Below, piece by piece: positions 1 through 8,866 of a stretch of 64,000 nucleotides of DNA. The notes under the pieces are model-generated. The model was given only the letters and a program-made list of their open reading frames with translations, did no database searches and had not been told where the DNA came from. Origin of the DNA: UBA6168 sp041392505. Lineage in GTDB: Bacteria > Bacteroidota > Bacteroidia > Chitinophagales > Saprospiraceae. Every line of letters begins with the position of its first letter. Position 1 is the stretch's first letter. Location of the stretch: the NCBI GenBank assembly GCA_041392505.1, contig JAWKLX010000007.1, positions 186,001 through 250,000 of the forward strand. Reading direction: 5' to 3'. The position numbers and the translations under genes were made by a program.

Positions 1-322
1 CATAAACTCCTCCGTCCTTTTTAGAATAATTTATACTTGGGGACTGAGAATTACCATTGTATAAAAAATCATTTCCAACTGTTGACCATTTGTCGTTTTC
101 AAATTTCCTTACAAAAGCTCGGCCATCATTAGTTATGTCTGTTGCTATAGCATATATAACACCAAATGAGTCAACTGTTGCATGCAAATTGTTTACATTT
201 TGATAATAAGCTTGGTTAAAGTCATCACCGCCAAATGGTTCCCAAATTTGAGAATTTAAATTGACCCAGAAGAATAAATATATAAATGCAAAAGCAAATT
301 GATTTAGAGAAGAGAATTGCAT
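1..322 (-). CDS. Secreted protein, N-terminal part (cut by left edge)
   Basis: An open frame starts at the ATG at 322 and runs off the left edge of the window, giving about 107 codons. The first ~24 residues (MQFSSLNQFAFAFIYLFFWV) are hydrophobic and look like a signal peptide, so the product is probably exported. What follows includes the segment GRAFVRKFENDKWSTVG, the W..VG pattern seen in propeller-like repeats of secreted Bacteroidota proteins. The C-terminus, where a type IX sorting domain would be expected, lies outside the window. Function is unknown. The call as a real gene rests on the signal peptide and the uninterrupted frame. Confidence 0.6.
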   Translation of the reverse strand, partial: MQFSSLNQFAFAFIYLFFWVNLNSQIWEPFGGDDFNQAYYQNVNNLHATVDSFGVIYAIATDITNDGRAFVRKFENDKWSTVGNDFLYNGNSQSPSINYSKKDGGVY

Positions 323-433
323 TAATGTTCTTATTTAGTTAATGATTTTTTTAATTATTGATTGCTAATACAATTTATTAATCAATATTAAAGAGATAAT
401 CAGTTTAGTGCTATTAATATTGTTTTCAAAAAA

Positions 434-2704
434 TCATACAAAAGAATACCCATGCTTACTCAACGGCAACGAACGAACCCTATCCCCCGTAGCTGCAAAA
501 AGCGCATTGGCCAATGCGGGTGCGGCTGGTGGCGTTCCCGGCTCTCCAACCCCTCCTGGATAAGCATCCACATCCATGATATGCACTTCCACGTGTGGGG
601 AAGTTTTCATCCTGACCATTTCGTATTGGGGGAAATTAAATTGTTGGACTTGGCCACCTTCAAAAGTGATTTCTCCAAACAAAGCAGCCGATAAGCCGAA
701 GACGATCCCACTTTGCATTTGTGCTTCGACCGTATCGGGATTGATGACTTGGCCACAATCTATGACGCAGTAAAATTTATCAATCTTAAATTCCTTTTCC
801 CCGGTTCTCGATATTTCTGCTACCTGCCCAACGATAGAACCAAACGATTCATGTAAAGCGATCCCTCTAAATTTACCTTCAGGCAAAGGTGTTGACCAAT
901 TGCTCATTTCAGCAACTTTGTCGAGGACGGCCATGAATCGGGGATGGTCGTTTAGTTTGCTGCGGCGGAACTGATAAGGGTCTTGGCCGGAAGCAGCTGC
1001 GCATTCATCCATAAATGACTCGGTGAAAAAGGCATTTTGAGAACTGCCCACCGAGCGCCAAAAACCAACCTCAATCGGCAAATCAACCTGACCAAAGGAA
1101 ACCGTTGCGTTGTTCATATGATAAGGCAAGTTGCCAGCACCTTCCGAACTGCTAACATCATTCTTTGGGTCTTCGGCCATGGCCGGCATGATCCTCATCA
1201 TGGAGCTGTGGCCGACTGATTGCAAGGCCATTTTATTTTCCCAAGCATCTATTTCACCATTGTTGTTGACGCTTGCTTTGAAATGGCTGGCAACAGCCGG
1301 GCGGTACATCTCGTGTCGCATGCATTCTTCCCGAGTGTAAACCAATTGAATAGGCGTGCCTGGCATTTCTTTGGCTACATGGGCGGCGTTGAGCACCATG
1401 TCAATTTCTGATCGGCGGCCAAAACCTCCGCCCAAGTAGGTGATGTTGGTTTTGATCTTATCTTTCGCCACACCCGTTGCTGTATTGACGGCATCCCTCA
1501 TCAGGGAGGAACTTTGATGCCCGGCCCATGCCTCCGCCGTTTCCCCATTTACAACAACTGTGCAATTGATCGGCTCCATACAGGCATGTGCGAGATATGG
1601 CACCTCGTATTTAGCTTCAATTACTTTATCATTATTGTTGAACACTTCTTCCACACTGCCTTTACTTAATGGTGTTGAAATTTGCCCATTAGTAATGGTT
1701 TCTCCCAGCATTTTTGAAATCCCCTCCGATGAGATAGTCTGGTCAACCGTTTCCTCTAAATCGAGTGCAAGTGAAGCGTTTTTTGCCCGCCAGGTATTAT
1801 CGGCGACAACCACCACACCTCGGCCTTCCGGTAACATGACAATCTTTTTTACTCCTGGCATGGCCTCCACTTCTGCCAGATTATTGATGCTGGTGATGGC
1901 ACCTTTTAAATAAGTCCGGTGCCGCATGGCGGCAAAAAGCATCCCGTCCAGCCGGACGTCCAGCCCAAAAGTGGCTGCTCCAATTACTTTTTCAGGTACG
2001 TCCAGACGGTTGACGGAAGTGCCGATGATTTTAAAATCCTTCTTTGGTTTGAAAGGGGGCACCTCTTTGATTTCAATATTGGCGGCGTCCGCTGCCAATT
2101 CACCATAAGACAAGCGCTCTTTTGAAATAGAATTTTGGACAAAACCTTTTTCTGCTAAACAATCCGATTCACGGACTCCCCAACGGTTGGCCGCTGCTTG
2201 GACGATGGCTACCCTCGCAGTTGCCCCTGCTGTCCTCAAAACTTCGTAGCCATCCCTGATGGTCGTACTGCCCCCAGTCGCAACAACTGGTAAGAACGAT
2301 GCAATTTTCTCCATTAAGGAAAGCCCTTTGTTCAAATCCCTCTTTTGGTTGGTCATCAAAAAAGTATTTGCATAAGGCCCCTCTGGTTGCGGTTGAACCA
2401 CCTCAATGCGATCCATGTCAACTTCCAACTCCTCCGCTACAATCATCGGGATCGAAGTGTAGACTCCTTGCCCCATTTCGGCCCTTGGGACAGCTACTGT
2501 TATTTTGTTATCTGGAGAAATGCGAATCCAGGCATTGAGCGAGTTGCCTTCTCCAAAACCTTCCCCTGAATACTCTTTTATTTTTTTATTGACATAGAGC
2601 ATGCCGCCTACACCAACCAAAAGTCCACCTCCAACGACCCCGCCGGTGATCATAAATGCCCGCCGTGTCCAATTGCCTTTTTTTGCTTTTTTATTAGTAG
2701 CCAT
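434..2704 (-). CDS. Molybdenum hydroxylase large (molybdopterin-binding) subunit, xanthine dehydrogenase/IorB family
   Basis: This 756-residue protein is the molybdopterin-binding catalytic subunit of a xanthine dehydrogenase/aldehyde oxidase-type enzyme, closest in layout to the isoquinoline 1-oxidoreductase beta subunit. A twin-arginine signal (NWTRRAFMITGG) followed by a glycine-rich hydrophobic stretch to about residue 36 predicts folded, cofactor-loaded export by Tat. Family motifs visible are VPRAEMGQGVYTS near residue 72, the glycine-rich GGGFGRRSEID, and GGVGEPGTPPAAPALANAL near the C-terminus, whose Glu (about residue 721) is the expected catalytic base. It follows the 2Fe-2S subunit gene by 50 bp, so the two probably form one operon. 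No XdhC/CoxI maturation factor is visible nearby. Substrate cannot be told from sequence. Confidence 0.88.
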   Translation of the reverse strand: MATNKKAKKGNWTRRAFMITGGVVGGGLLVGVGGMLYVNKKIKEYSGEGFGEGNSLNAWIRISPDNKITVAVPRAEMGQGVYTSIPMIVAEELEVDMDRIEVVQPQPEGPYANTFLMTNQKRDLNKGLSLMEKIASFLPVVATGGSTTIRDGYEVLRTAGATARVAIVQAAANRWGVRESDCLAEKGFVQNSISKERLSYGELAADAANIEIKEVPPFKPKKDFKIIGTSVNRLDVPEKVIGAATFGLDVRLDGMLFAAMRHRTYLKGAITSINNLAEVEAMPGVKKIVMLPEGRGVVVVADNTWRAKNASLALDLEETVDQTISSEGISKMLGETITNGQISTPLSKGSVEEVFNNNDKVIEAKYEVPYLAHACMEPINCTVVVNGETAEAWAGHQSSSLMRDAVNTATGVAKDKIKTNITYLGGGFGRRSEIDMVLNAAHVAKEMPGTPIQLVYTREECMRHEMYRPAVASHFKASVNNNGEIDAWENKMALQSVGHSSMMRIMPAMAEDPKNDVSSSEGAGNLPYHMNNATVSFGQVDLPIEVGFWRSVGSSQNAFFTESFMDECAAASGQDPYQFRRSKLNDHPRFMAVLDKVAEMSNWSTPLPEGKFRGIALHESFGSIVGQVAEISRTGEKEFKIDKFYCVIDCGQVINPDTVEAQMQSGIVFGLSAALFGEITFEGGQVQQFNFPQYEMVRMKTSPHVEVHIMDVDAYPGGVGEPGTPPAAPALANALFAATGDRVRSLPLSKHGYSFV

Positions 2705-2754
2705 GATAATTTTTTTATGAAACAGCCTGCTGACTGAGTTATTTATTTTTCTAT

Positions 2755-3261
2755 TTAAGAATTCTGGGATGGTTCAAAATCCACTGCACCGAGGAGGCCG
2801 CCTTCCGCTTCCTGCTTCCATTTGGCCGCAGTATGAATGGCTGCCCGGACCCGTTGATAAGTGCCGCACCGACAAATATTATCAATGGCCCTGTCAATTT
2901 CTTCATCTGTCGGTTCTGGAACTGTTGCTAACAACGCCTCTGCTGCCATGATCATACCTGATTGGCAATAGCCGCATTGAGGGACTTGGTGGTCGATCCA
3001 AGCCCTTTGTATGGCAGACAGTTTACCCTTCGGTGCTACGCCTTCAATGGTTTTTATTTCTTTTCCTTCCACTTGAGAAACAGGCAGGGTACATGTTTTG
3101 GTCGCCACACCATCGATCATGACCGTACAGGCCCCACAGGAGGCCACGCCGCACCCATATTTAGTGCCGGTCATATTTAACACATCCCGAAGAACCCAAA
3201 GCAAGGGCATACTTGACTCTGCTTCGACCTGGTGAGTTTTTCCATTGATTTTTAGTTCCAT
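2755..3261 (-). CDS. (2Fe-2S)-binding small subunit of molybdenum hydroxylase
   Basis: This 168-residue ferredoxin-like subunit passes electrons from the molybdenum centre of its partner. Its N-terminal plant-type 2Fe-2S site is seen as YGCGVASCGACTVMIDG (Cys37, 42, 45) with Cys57 following. Its second, helical 2Fe-2S site is seen as QCGYCQSGMIM and NICRCGTYQRV. Length and cysteine spacing match the CoxS/IorA family. It is the first gene of a two-gene minus-strand unit with the large subunit. It has no Tat signal of its own, so it probably hitch-hikes through Tat bound to the large subunit (inference from the family). Confidence 0.9.
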   Translation of the reverse strand: MELKINGKTHQVEAESSMPLLWVLRDVLNMTGTKYGCGVASCGACTVMIDGVATKTCTLPVSQVEGKEIKTIEGVAPKGKLSAIQRAWIDHQVPQCGYCQSGMIMAAEALLATVPEPTDEEIDRAIDNICRCGTYQRVRAAIHTAAKWKQEAEGGLLGAVDFEPSQNS

Positions 3262-3639
3262 GATATTTTAATTCAGATGAAATGATTTATTATATGCTAC
3301 TTATTGAGGTTAGGAAAGCTTATTTGCTGAAAACCAACAGCTTGAGGATTTGCGGCTGTGCTTTTGGAAAAGATTGGTTTTACAGTTTTACTATATAGTT
3401 GACTTTCCACTTTAGAAAATCAAACATGCATTTTGACAAATTGTTATTCCCAAAAAGAAAATGTTCTGCCAATAAATAGCCGGATCAAATGTATTTATTT
3501 TTCTTTGCCCGCCTTAAAATTTGGTCAAATATTAATAAAACTTTTCACCCAAAAATTGCTCACGTCTGATGAACAGTCATTTTTGGAAACATTTTGCACT
3601 GAATTACTTTAAATCGAATTGAATAAAATCAAATAAGAA
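3262..3639. other. Divergent intergenic region, no gene seen
   Basis: These 378 bases separate the divergently transcribed hydroxylase operon and maeB. I found no convincing ORF or RNA hairpin. A TACATTTG match to the Bacteroidota -7 box reads leftward at 3486-3493, but no -33 TTG sits at the usual distance, so it is weak. Confidence 0.4.
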
Positions 3640-5940
3640 ATGGATAAAAAAACATTGAAAGAAGAGGCTCTTTTGTACCACTCTAAAGGTCGTCCGGGAA
3701 AGATTGAAGTCATACCGACCAAAGAAACAGCCAATCAACGCGACCTTTCCTTGGCGTATTCCCCCGGTGTAGCTGACCCATGCTTGGCCATTGCTGAAGA
3801 TAAAAATGACGTTTACAAATACACCGCCAAGGGCAATCTGGTAGCGGTGATCAGCAATGGTACGGCAGTGCTTGGATTGGGAGACATTGGCCCAGAGGCA
3901 GGAAAGCCAGTCATGGAGGGGAAGGGGTTGTTGTTTAAAATTTATGCAGACATCGATTGTTTTGATTTGGAACTCGATACCAAAGATGTGGATGAATTTG
4001 TCCGGACGGTCAAAATTTTGGAACCAACGTTTGGCGGCATCAACCTCGAAGATATTTCAGCTCCAGCTTGTTTTGAAATAGAAGAACGGCTAAAAAAAGA
4101 ACTGAGCATCCCGGTAATGCACGACGACCAACACGGGACGGCCATCATCAGCGGGGCGGCCCTTTTGAATGCTTTGGAAATAGTGGGAAAAGACATTACA
4201 AAGGTGAAAATCGTCGTCAGTGGGGCAGGGGCATCGGCAATTTCCTGTACCCGGATATATGTCTCTTTAGGTGCTAAAAAAGAAAACATTTTCATGTATG
4301 ATAGTCAGGGCTTGATCCATCCTGACCGAGAAAAATTGACAGGTAAAAAAGCGGAGTTCGTTAATGGTTCAGCTCCGGCAGATACTTCACTTGAAGAAAT
4401 TTTAAAAGGTACCGACGTTTTTATTGGCTTGTCCCGTGGTAATGTTTTAAGTAAAAAAATGGTGAAGAAGATGGCCGATGACTGCATCATTTTTGCCATG
4501 GCCAACCCCACGCCAGAAATTAGCTATGAAGATGCAAAAGCCGCCAGGGAAGATTGTATCATGGCTACTGGCCGCTCTGATTATCCTAACCAGGTGAATA
4601 ATGTGCTGGGCTTCCCGTTTATTTTCCGTGGTGCGTTGGATGTGCGGGCGACCGAGATCAATGAAGAAATGAAATTGGCAGCGGTACGGGCTTTGGCTGA
4701 ATTGGCCAAAAAACCAGTGCCCGACATTGTGAATATGGCCTATGGAAATGTCAATTTGAAATTTGGCAGAGATTACATTATCCCCAAACCCGTTGATCCA
4801 AGATTGATCACAACCGTTGCTCCTGCCGTAGCCAAAGCGGCCATGGAAACGGGGGTTGCCAACCAACCAATTACCGATTGGGAGGCTTATGAGTCAGGTT
4901 TAGCATTGCGGTTGGGAAATGATAATACCATTTCAAAAATCATAGAGACGAAAGCCAAACAGGATGTGAAGCGCGTTGTGTTTGTCGATGCCGAAAACTT
5001 ATCCGTATTAAAAGCTGCCCAAGTTGTTTTGGAGGAAAAAATTGCCCGACCTATACTTTTAGGTAACAGGGAAAAAATTCAAAATTTCATTGATGAGTAC
5101 GAGTTAAGGTTGCCGGATGTGAAAGTCATTGATCCTCATAATCCAGCCAATGAGGAAGAGGAAAAAATCTACCAAGCCTACAGCAATAAGTTTTATGACA
5201 AAAGAAAACGAAAAGGGTATTCCTTTTTGGAATCGAAAGACATCATGCGCAGCAGAAGTTATTATGGAGCAATGATGGTTGAGGAGGGTGACGCAGACGC
5301 AATGATTGGAGGATTAGCTAAAAAATATCCTTATACTGTCCGTCCTGCCTTGCAAATTATTGGAGCAAAAGAAGGTGTCCGAAAAGTGGCCAGTATGCAT
5401 ATTTTGATGACCCGGCAAGGGCCTTTGTTTTTAGCGGATACCGCTATCAATCATCATTTAACCTCGGAAGACATCGCTGATATTACAGAATTGGTTGCAG
5501 AGGAAGTCAGAGGGTTGAATATTGAGCCGAAAATTGCATTAATAACTTATTCCAACTTTGGATCAGTACCTGATGGCGAATCAGCTGTGTTAATGAGGAA
5601 AGCTACCGCCATTTTGCACCAACGACACCCTAATTGGATTGTTGATGGTGAAATGCAAGCGCACATGGCCCTTAATACGGATGTGTTGAAACAATTTTAT
5701 CCATTCTCAAAATTGGCGGGCCACCGGGCGAATGTTTTGATTTTCCCCAACCTATCTGCTGCTAACATCGCTTACAACTTACTAAGCCATACTGCGAATT
5801 TGGACATAATAGGACCGATCTTGCTGGGCTTGAAAAAACCTGTTCATGTGCTCCAATTAGGTGCAAGCGTAAGGCAAATTGTGGATATGGTGGGGATTGC
5901 TGCGGTACATGCGCAAAATGGGAAGAAAAGAAGAAAGTGA
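3640..5940 (+). CDS. maeB: NADP-dependent malic enzyme with C-terminal phosphotransacetylase-like domain
   Basis: The 766-residue product oxidatively decarboxylates malate to pyruvate, linking the TCA cycle to pyruvate and NADPH supply. Residues about 1-430 form the malic enzyme part: LAYSPGVADPCLAI, MHDDQHGTAIISGAALLNAL and the nucleotide-binding VVSGAGASAISCTRIY. Residues about 430-766 resemble phosphate acetyltransferase (GGLAKKYPYTVRPALQIIG, FPNLSAANIAYNLL), a fused domain known in MaeB to have a regulatory rather than catalytic role. Length matches full-length MaeB. The start ATG follows an A-rich leader typical of Bacteroidota. Two large hairpins follow the stop codon, and the gene stands alone as a single transcription unit. 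Confidence 0.95.
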   Translation: MDKKTLKEEALLYHSKGRPGKIEVIPTKETANQRDLSLAYSPGVADPCLAIAEDKNDVYKYTAKGNLVAVISNGTAVLGLGDIGPEAGKPVMEGKGLLFKIYADIDCFDLELDTKDVDEFVRTVKILEPTFGGINLEDISAPACFEIEERLKKELSIPVMHDDQHGTAIISGAALLNALEIVGKDITKVKIVVSGAGASAISCTRIYVSLGAKKENIFMYDSQGLIHPDREKLTGKKAEFVNGSAPADTSLEEILKGTDVFIGLSRGNVLSKKMVKKMADDCIIFAMANPTPEISYEDAKAAREDCIMATGRSDYPNQVNNVLGFPFIFRGALDVRATEINEEMKLAAVRALAELAKKPVPDIVNMAYGNVNLKFGRDYIIPKPVDPRLITTVAPAVAKAAMETGVANQPITDWEAYESGLALRLGNDNTISKIIETKAKQDVKRVVFVDAENLSVLKAAQVVLEEKIARPILLGNREKIQNFIDEYELRLPDVKVIDPHNPANEEEEKIYQAYSNKFYDKRKRKGYSFLESKDIMRSRSYYGAMMVEEGDADAMIGGLAKKYPYTVRPALQIIGAKEGVRKVASMHILMTRQGPLFLADTAINHHLTSEDIADITELVAEEVRGLNIEPKIALITYSNFGSVPDGESAVLMRKATAILHQRHPNWIVDGEMQAHMALNTDVLKQFYPFSKLAGHRANVLIFPNLSAANIAYNLLSHTANLDIIGPILLGLKKPVHVLQLGASVRQIVDMVGIAAVHAQNGKKRRK

Positions 5941-5985
5941 AAAGATCCGTTTCTTTGACAAATCCCGTGGAGCAGAAAATGAGAG

Positions 5986-6036
5986 AGGTAGGTGAAAAAA
6001 TAAAAAATTTTCAATTTTTTATTTTTTCACCTACCT
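5986..6036. terminator. Perfect 24-bp inverted repeat, loop 3 nt
   Basis: Positions 5986-6009 pair perfectly with 6013-6036 around the loop TTC. The outer stem is AGGTAGGTG/CACCTACCT and the inner stem is A/T rich. It lies 46 bp past the maeB stop codon and probably ends that transcript, but it is much longer than an ordinary terminator. Confidence 0.7.
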
Positions 6037-6040
6037 TCCT

Positions 6041-6098
6041 ATCAGGGTTTAAATTGAGTGGAATTTTTAAAAAAATTCCACTCAATTTAAACCCTGAT
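6041..6098. repeat. Perfect 28-bp inverted repeat, loop 2 nt
   Basis: Positions 6041-6068 pair without mismatch to 6071-6098 around the two-base loop AA. The repeat begins ATCAGGG and ends CCCTGAT. It starts four bases after the preceding hairpin and could form a cruciform. It may act as a second terminator or a barrier to transcription from the neighbouring island. Confidence 0.75.
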
Positions 6099-6143
6099 TA
6101 TTTGATTTGTTCCACGCAATTTGTCAAAGATCGAAGATTTCTA

Positions 6144-6175
6144 AAAGGTTGGCGGAGGAGCACCGCCAACTTTTT
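6144..6175 (+). terminator. Terminator-like hairpin GTTGGCGG/CCGCCAAC
   Basis: GTTGGCGG (6148-6155) pairs with CCGCCAAC (6163-6170). It is flanked by AAAA on the left and TTTTT on the right, so it can work in both directions. It is the third hairpin in 200 bp downstream of maeB. Confidence 0.6.
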
Positions 6176-6196
6176 AGGGTCAAATAGAGTGACTGC

Positions 6197-6233
6197 AAAA
6201 AAAAAGCCGTTGACATTCAATTGATTGTCAACG
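6197..6233 (-). terminator. Probable original tRNA-Glu terminator, now separated from the tRNA
   Basis: CGTTGACA (6208-6215) pairs with TGTCAACG (6226-6233), and the nine-base A run at 6197-6205 becomes a U tract on the minus strand. It lies 18 bp beyond the 30-bp tRNA-Glu fragment at 6252-6281, where a tRNA terminator would have stood before the island inserted. That history is an inference. Confidence 0.6.
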
Positions 6234-6251
6234 ACTTTGAAAAATTGTTTG

Positions 6252-6281
6252 GTAGCCCGTACGGGAATTGAACCCGTGTTT
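6252..6281 (-). repeat. Attachment site, left end of island (tRNA-Glu 3' fragment)
   Basis: These 30 bases are identical to 18579-18608, the 3' end of the tRNA-Glu gene (T arm and acceptor strand). Identity stops at 6251 and 6282. A displaced tRNA 3' end next to an integrase gene is the standard mark of tRNA-targeted integration. Confidence 0.9.
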
Positions 6282-6372
6282 TAAATCCTTTAGGATATAG
6301 TATTTTTAATTGAAAATCAGCTATTTATAAAAGTTATTTGCAAAATATATTCCTTTATTTAGATGTTGTTTG

Positions 6373-6398
6373 TTGTTACTTTGTTACTCATTTGTTAC
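6373..6398 (+). promoter_or_regulatory. Integrase arm-type repeats, left end
   Basis: TTGTTAC (6373-6379), TTTGTTAC (6380-6387) and TTTGTTAC (6391-6398) stand in a row just upstream of the integrase ATG, with an inverted GTAACA at 6408-6413. The same octamer recurs at 18511-18529, inside the other island end. This is the expected place for integrase arm-binding sites, and they may also let the integrase repress its own gene. Confidence 0.6.
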
Positions 6399-6426
6399 TT
6401 TTGTACAGTAACAAAAAGAGATAACA

Positions 6427-7485
6427 ATGAGTGTCAAACTAAGAAACAAGACATTAGCATCAGGAGCGAAAAGCTACTATTTAGATATTTATAGTAATGG
6501 GGAACGACAATATGAGTTTCTCAAAATCTACATCAATAAGAAGGACACTTCAGAAGACAAGAAAGAAAAAAAGCAATTGGCTGAAAGTATAAGAGCCAAG
6601 AGGGAATTGCAGTTGTCAAGCAATGAACACGGCTTTATTCCGAAGCATAAGAAAAATGTAGATTTCATTTTGTTTTACGAAAAGTACCTCAAAGAATACA
6701 AAGGGAAAGATGAAAGGCTTTTGAAATGTGCCTTGGATAAATTCAAACTGCTTGTAAATTCAGAGAAGTTTCCAGCAAAACATGTTACTCCTGATTTATG
6801 TCAAAAGTTTGCCGATTTCCTTAAAGACCCCGAAAATGGTTTGAAAGGTGAAACCCCATCGAACTATTGGACAAAATTCAAGCGGGTTTTAAAAGCAGCC
6901 AAAAAGGAAGGAATTTTAAGTGCCAACCCAGCGGAAGATATTAGAGTGAAGAAAGCATCAGGGCAATTGAAAAAAGAGATTCTCACGAAAGAGGAACTGC
7001 AAATCTTGGCAACAACACCTTGTGGGAATGAAGTAGTGAAACGAGCTTTTCTATTTGCCTGCTTTACAGGGTTGGGAATTGCAGAGATTAGAAAACTTAC
7101 ATGGTCACGGGTCAACAACGGAAAATTGAAAGTGTACCGTGAGAAAACCAATGAACAAATTATAAACGATCTTCACCCAGTAGCTAAAAAATTGTTAGGG
7201 GAAATAGCCAAACCCGAAACGCTCATTTTTTCATCATTACCTTCTGATGTAGCTATTAGAAAAGTATTAATCAATTGGGTGAAACGTGCAGGTTTGGAAA
7301 AACATATTAGTTTTTATTGTGGAAGACATACCTTTGCAACTCAACTACTTCTAAATGGAGCAAACCTAAAAACGGTCGCAGACTGTATGGGGCAAACCTC
7401 CACCCGCCACACACTAAAGTATCTCAATTATGTTGATTCTCTAAAATCAGAGGCAATCAACAATTTACCTGATTTAGATTTCTAA
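6427..7485 (+). CDS. Tyrosine recombinase (integrase) with substituted catalytic residues
   Basis: This 352-residue phage/ICE-type integrase lies next to the left attachment site. Residues 1-75 look like the arm-binding domain, about 78-170 the SAM-like core-binding domain and about 185-345 the catalytic domain. Nucleophile Tyr332 (TLKYLNY), Arg300 (CGRHTFATQ) and the beta-hairpin Lys240 (REKTNE) are present. The first catalytic Arg, normally in TGLR, is Gly217 (FTGLGIAEIR). The His two residues before the second Arg box is Tyr297, and the later His/Trp position is Gln323 (MGQTST). Family rules predict weak or no strand cleavage. The start follows arm repeats and an A-rich leader. It probably inserted the island in an earlier, active form. 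Confidence 0.85.
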   Translation: MSVKLRNKTLASGAKSYYLDIYSNGERQYEFLKIYINKKDTSEDKKEKKQLAESIRAKRELQLSSNEHGFIPKHKKNVDFILFYEKYLKEYKGKDERLLKCALDKFKLLVNSEKFPAKHVTPDLCQKFADFLKDPENGLKGETPSNYWTKFKRVLKAAKKEGILSANPAEDIRVKKASGQLKKEILTKEELQILATTPCGNEVVKRAFLFACFTGLGIAEIRKLTWSRVNNGKLKVYREKTNEQIINDLHPVAKKLLGEIAKPETLIFSSLPSDVAIRKVLINWVKRAGLEKHISFYCGRHTFATQLLLNGANLKTVADCMGQTSTRHTLKYLNYVDSLKSEAINNLPDLDF

Positions 7486-7506
7486 TTATTTATTAACAGG
7501 CCGACT

Positions 7507-8748
7507 ATGAACACTAATACATGTTATGTTGAAATACCTTTAAAGGTAAAGGTAGAATTTGAATTTCCATCTGAACTTAAATTTGCTGAAAAATTCCCGC
7601 TTTGTTGTCCACGTCACGCAGGTTATTACAAACACCTGAAAGAAGTTCATAAGTCAGACGATGAAAGGGCATTAAGCATTTTAGAGGGATTGGTTTTGTA
7701 TGTCTGGTTTTTACAAAATAACCTGAACAAACCTAATGGATTACAGTTGTGCAGGGACTTCCTGCACATTTTTGGTTGGTTTCCAGAGATTACGTGCATT
7801 TATCAAAAGATCATTCGTATCTGCACCGAAAAGACTGATTCCAAAGAAGAAAAAATTGAAGTTGACGATGTTAAATTGTCCGAGTTAGTTAACCATATTT
7901 TCCAAGAAATAAAACGAATCAAAGACACTAATAATAGCCTTCTAAAACGCTTTGAGATATTCAAAATGTGGTGTAAGTGCCTGCCTTTTGATTTGGATAA
8001 TGAAGCAATAAAGTATATGCAAGAAAATTGCAATGTTCGAGTAGGTGAGGGGATTCAAAATCACTTTTTTCATGGTGAAACCCTAAGACTTTATACAGAT
8101 AGCCAGTGGATCAAAAATTTGTCCCTTTGGAGCGCAACCATGCTCAATTATTTCAGTCATAAGCTAAAAGAAGATCATCCTAAAGTAGCCTTTTTGAAAT
8201 TGAAAAGAAGGGAATTAGAATACAAACATAAACTGACATACCAAAGAATTACTAAAGCCATTGGCCATTCAGAAGAACTGCAAATTGAAGTCCTACAATG
8301 GATCAAAGACGAAAAAGATTTTTATGCCGATTGGAGAATCTTAGAAGAAGATCAAAGAAAGCCACAGCTATCTAACTCCTTTGGCTTTAAAGGTCAACCT
8401 GAATACTTAACTAACCTTTACAACCAACTTTATAAATTTGACCTAATCAAATGCGAAACTTCCAAAGATGACTTTATCAACACCCTTTCCAAAAATTGGG
8501 ACGATACCAAAAGCAAAATTCTTTGGAACTGTGAAACCGTACAAATCAGATATATCATTGACCAAATGCAGCCAATGTTTGATGGACTAACAGTGTCGAA
8601 TATTGAAAGATCAAAAAAGCACCTTACCAAACAAAACAAGGCTTTAACAGCATCAAATTTATCAAATGCCAGTAGCAGGATGAAAATGATGGATATTAAA
8701 GACAAAGACCTTATCCAGTCCTTTTTTAAGCAGCAGGCCGAAAATTAA
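7507..8748 (+). CDS. Mobile-element protein of unknown function, faintly RteC-like
   Basis: The 413-residue protein begins 21 bp after the integrase stop and is probably cotranscribed with it. It has no signal peptide or membrane segment and is rich in charged residues and aromatics. Its C-terminal third (about 290-390, with GFKGQPEYLTNLYNQLYKF and KSKILWNCETVQIRYIIDQM) recalls the layout of RteC-type regulators of Bacteroides conjugative transposons, which also sit beside integrase and excision genes. That resemblance is only a pattern and I would not assign the name. A role in excision control or maintenance is inferred from position. Confidence 0.6.
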   Translation: MNTNTCYVEIPLKVKVEFEFPSELKFAEKFPLCCPRHAGYYKHLKEVHKSDDERALSILEGLVLYVWFLQNNLNKPNGLQLCRDFLHIFGWFPEITCIYQKIIRICTEKTDSKEEKIEVDDVKLSELVNHIFQEIKRIKDTNNSLLKRFEIFKMWCKCLPFDLDNEAIKYMQENCNVRVGEGIQNHFFHGETLRLYTDSQWIKNLSLWSATMLNYFSHKLKEDHPKVAFLKLKRRELEYKHKLTYQRITKAIGHSEELQIEVLQWIKDEKDFYADWRILEEDQRKPQLSNSFGFKGQPEYLTNLYNQLYKFDLIKCETSKDDFINTLSKNWDDTKSKILWNCETVQIRYIIDQMQPMFDGLTVSNIERSKKHLTKQNKALTASNLSNASSRMKMMDIKDKDLIQSFFKQQAEN

Positions 8749-8866
8749 GAACACTAAGCATCTTAAACCCTTAGACTTTTCTTTTCCTTCCCTTCCCATT
8801 TTTGCCCTGTTAACGCAATTCAGGGAATTGGCCAATTCCATTTTCTAACATTCAAAGACATAGAAA

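Noticed and set aside
5937..6224. A 95-codon open frame after maeB
   Set aside because: It is made of the two palindromes and terminators and has no protein-like composition.
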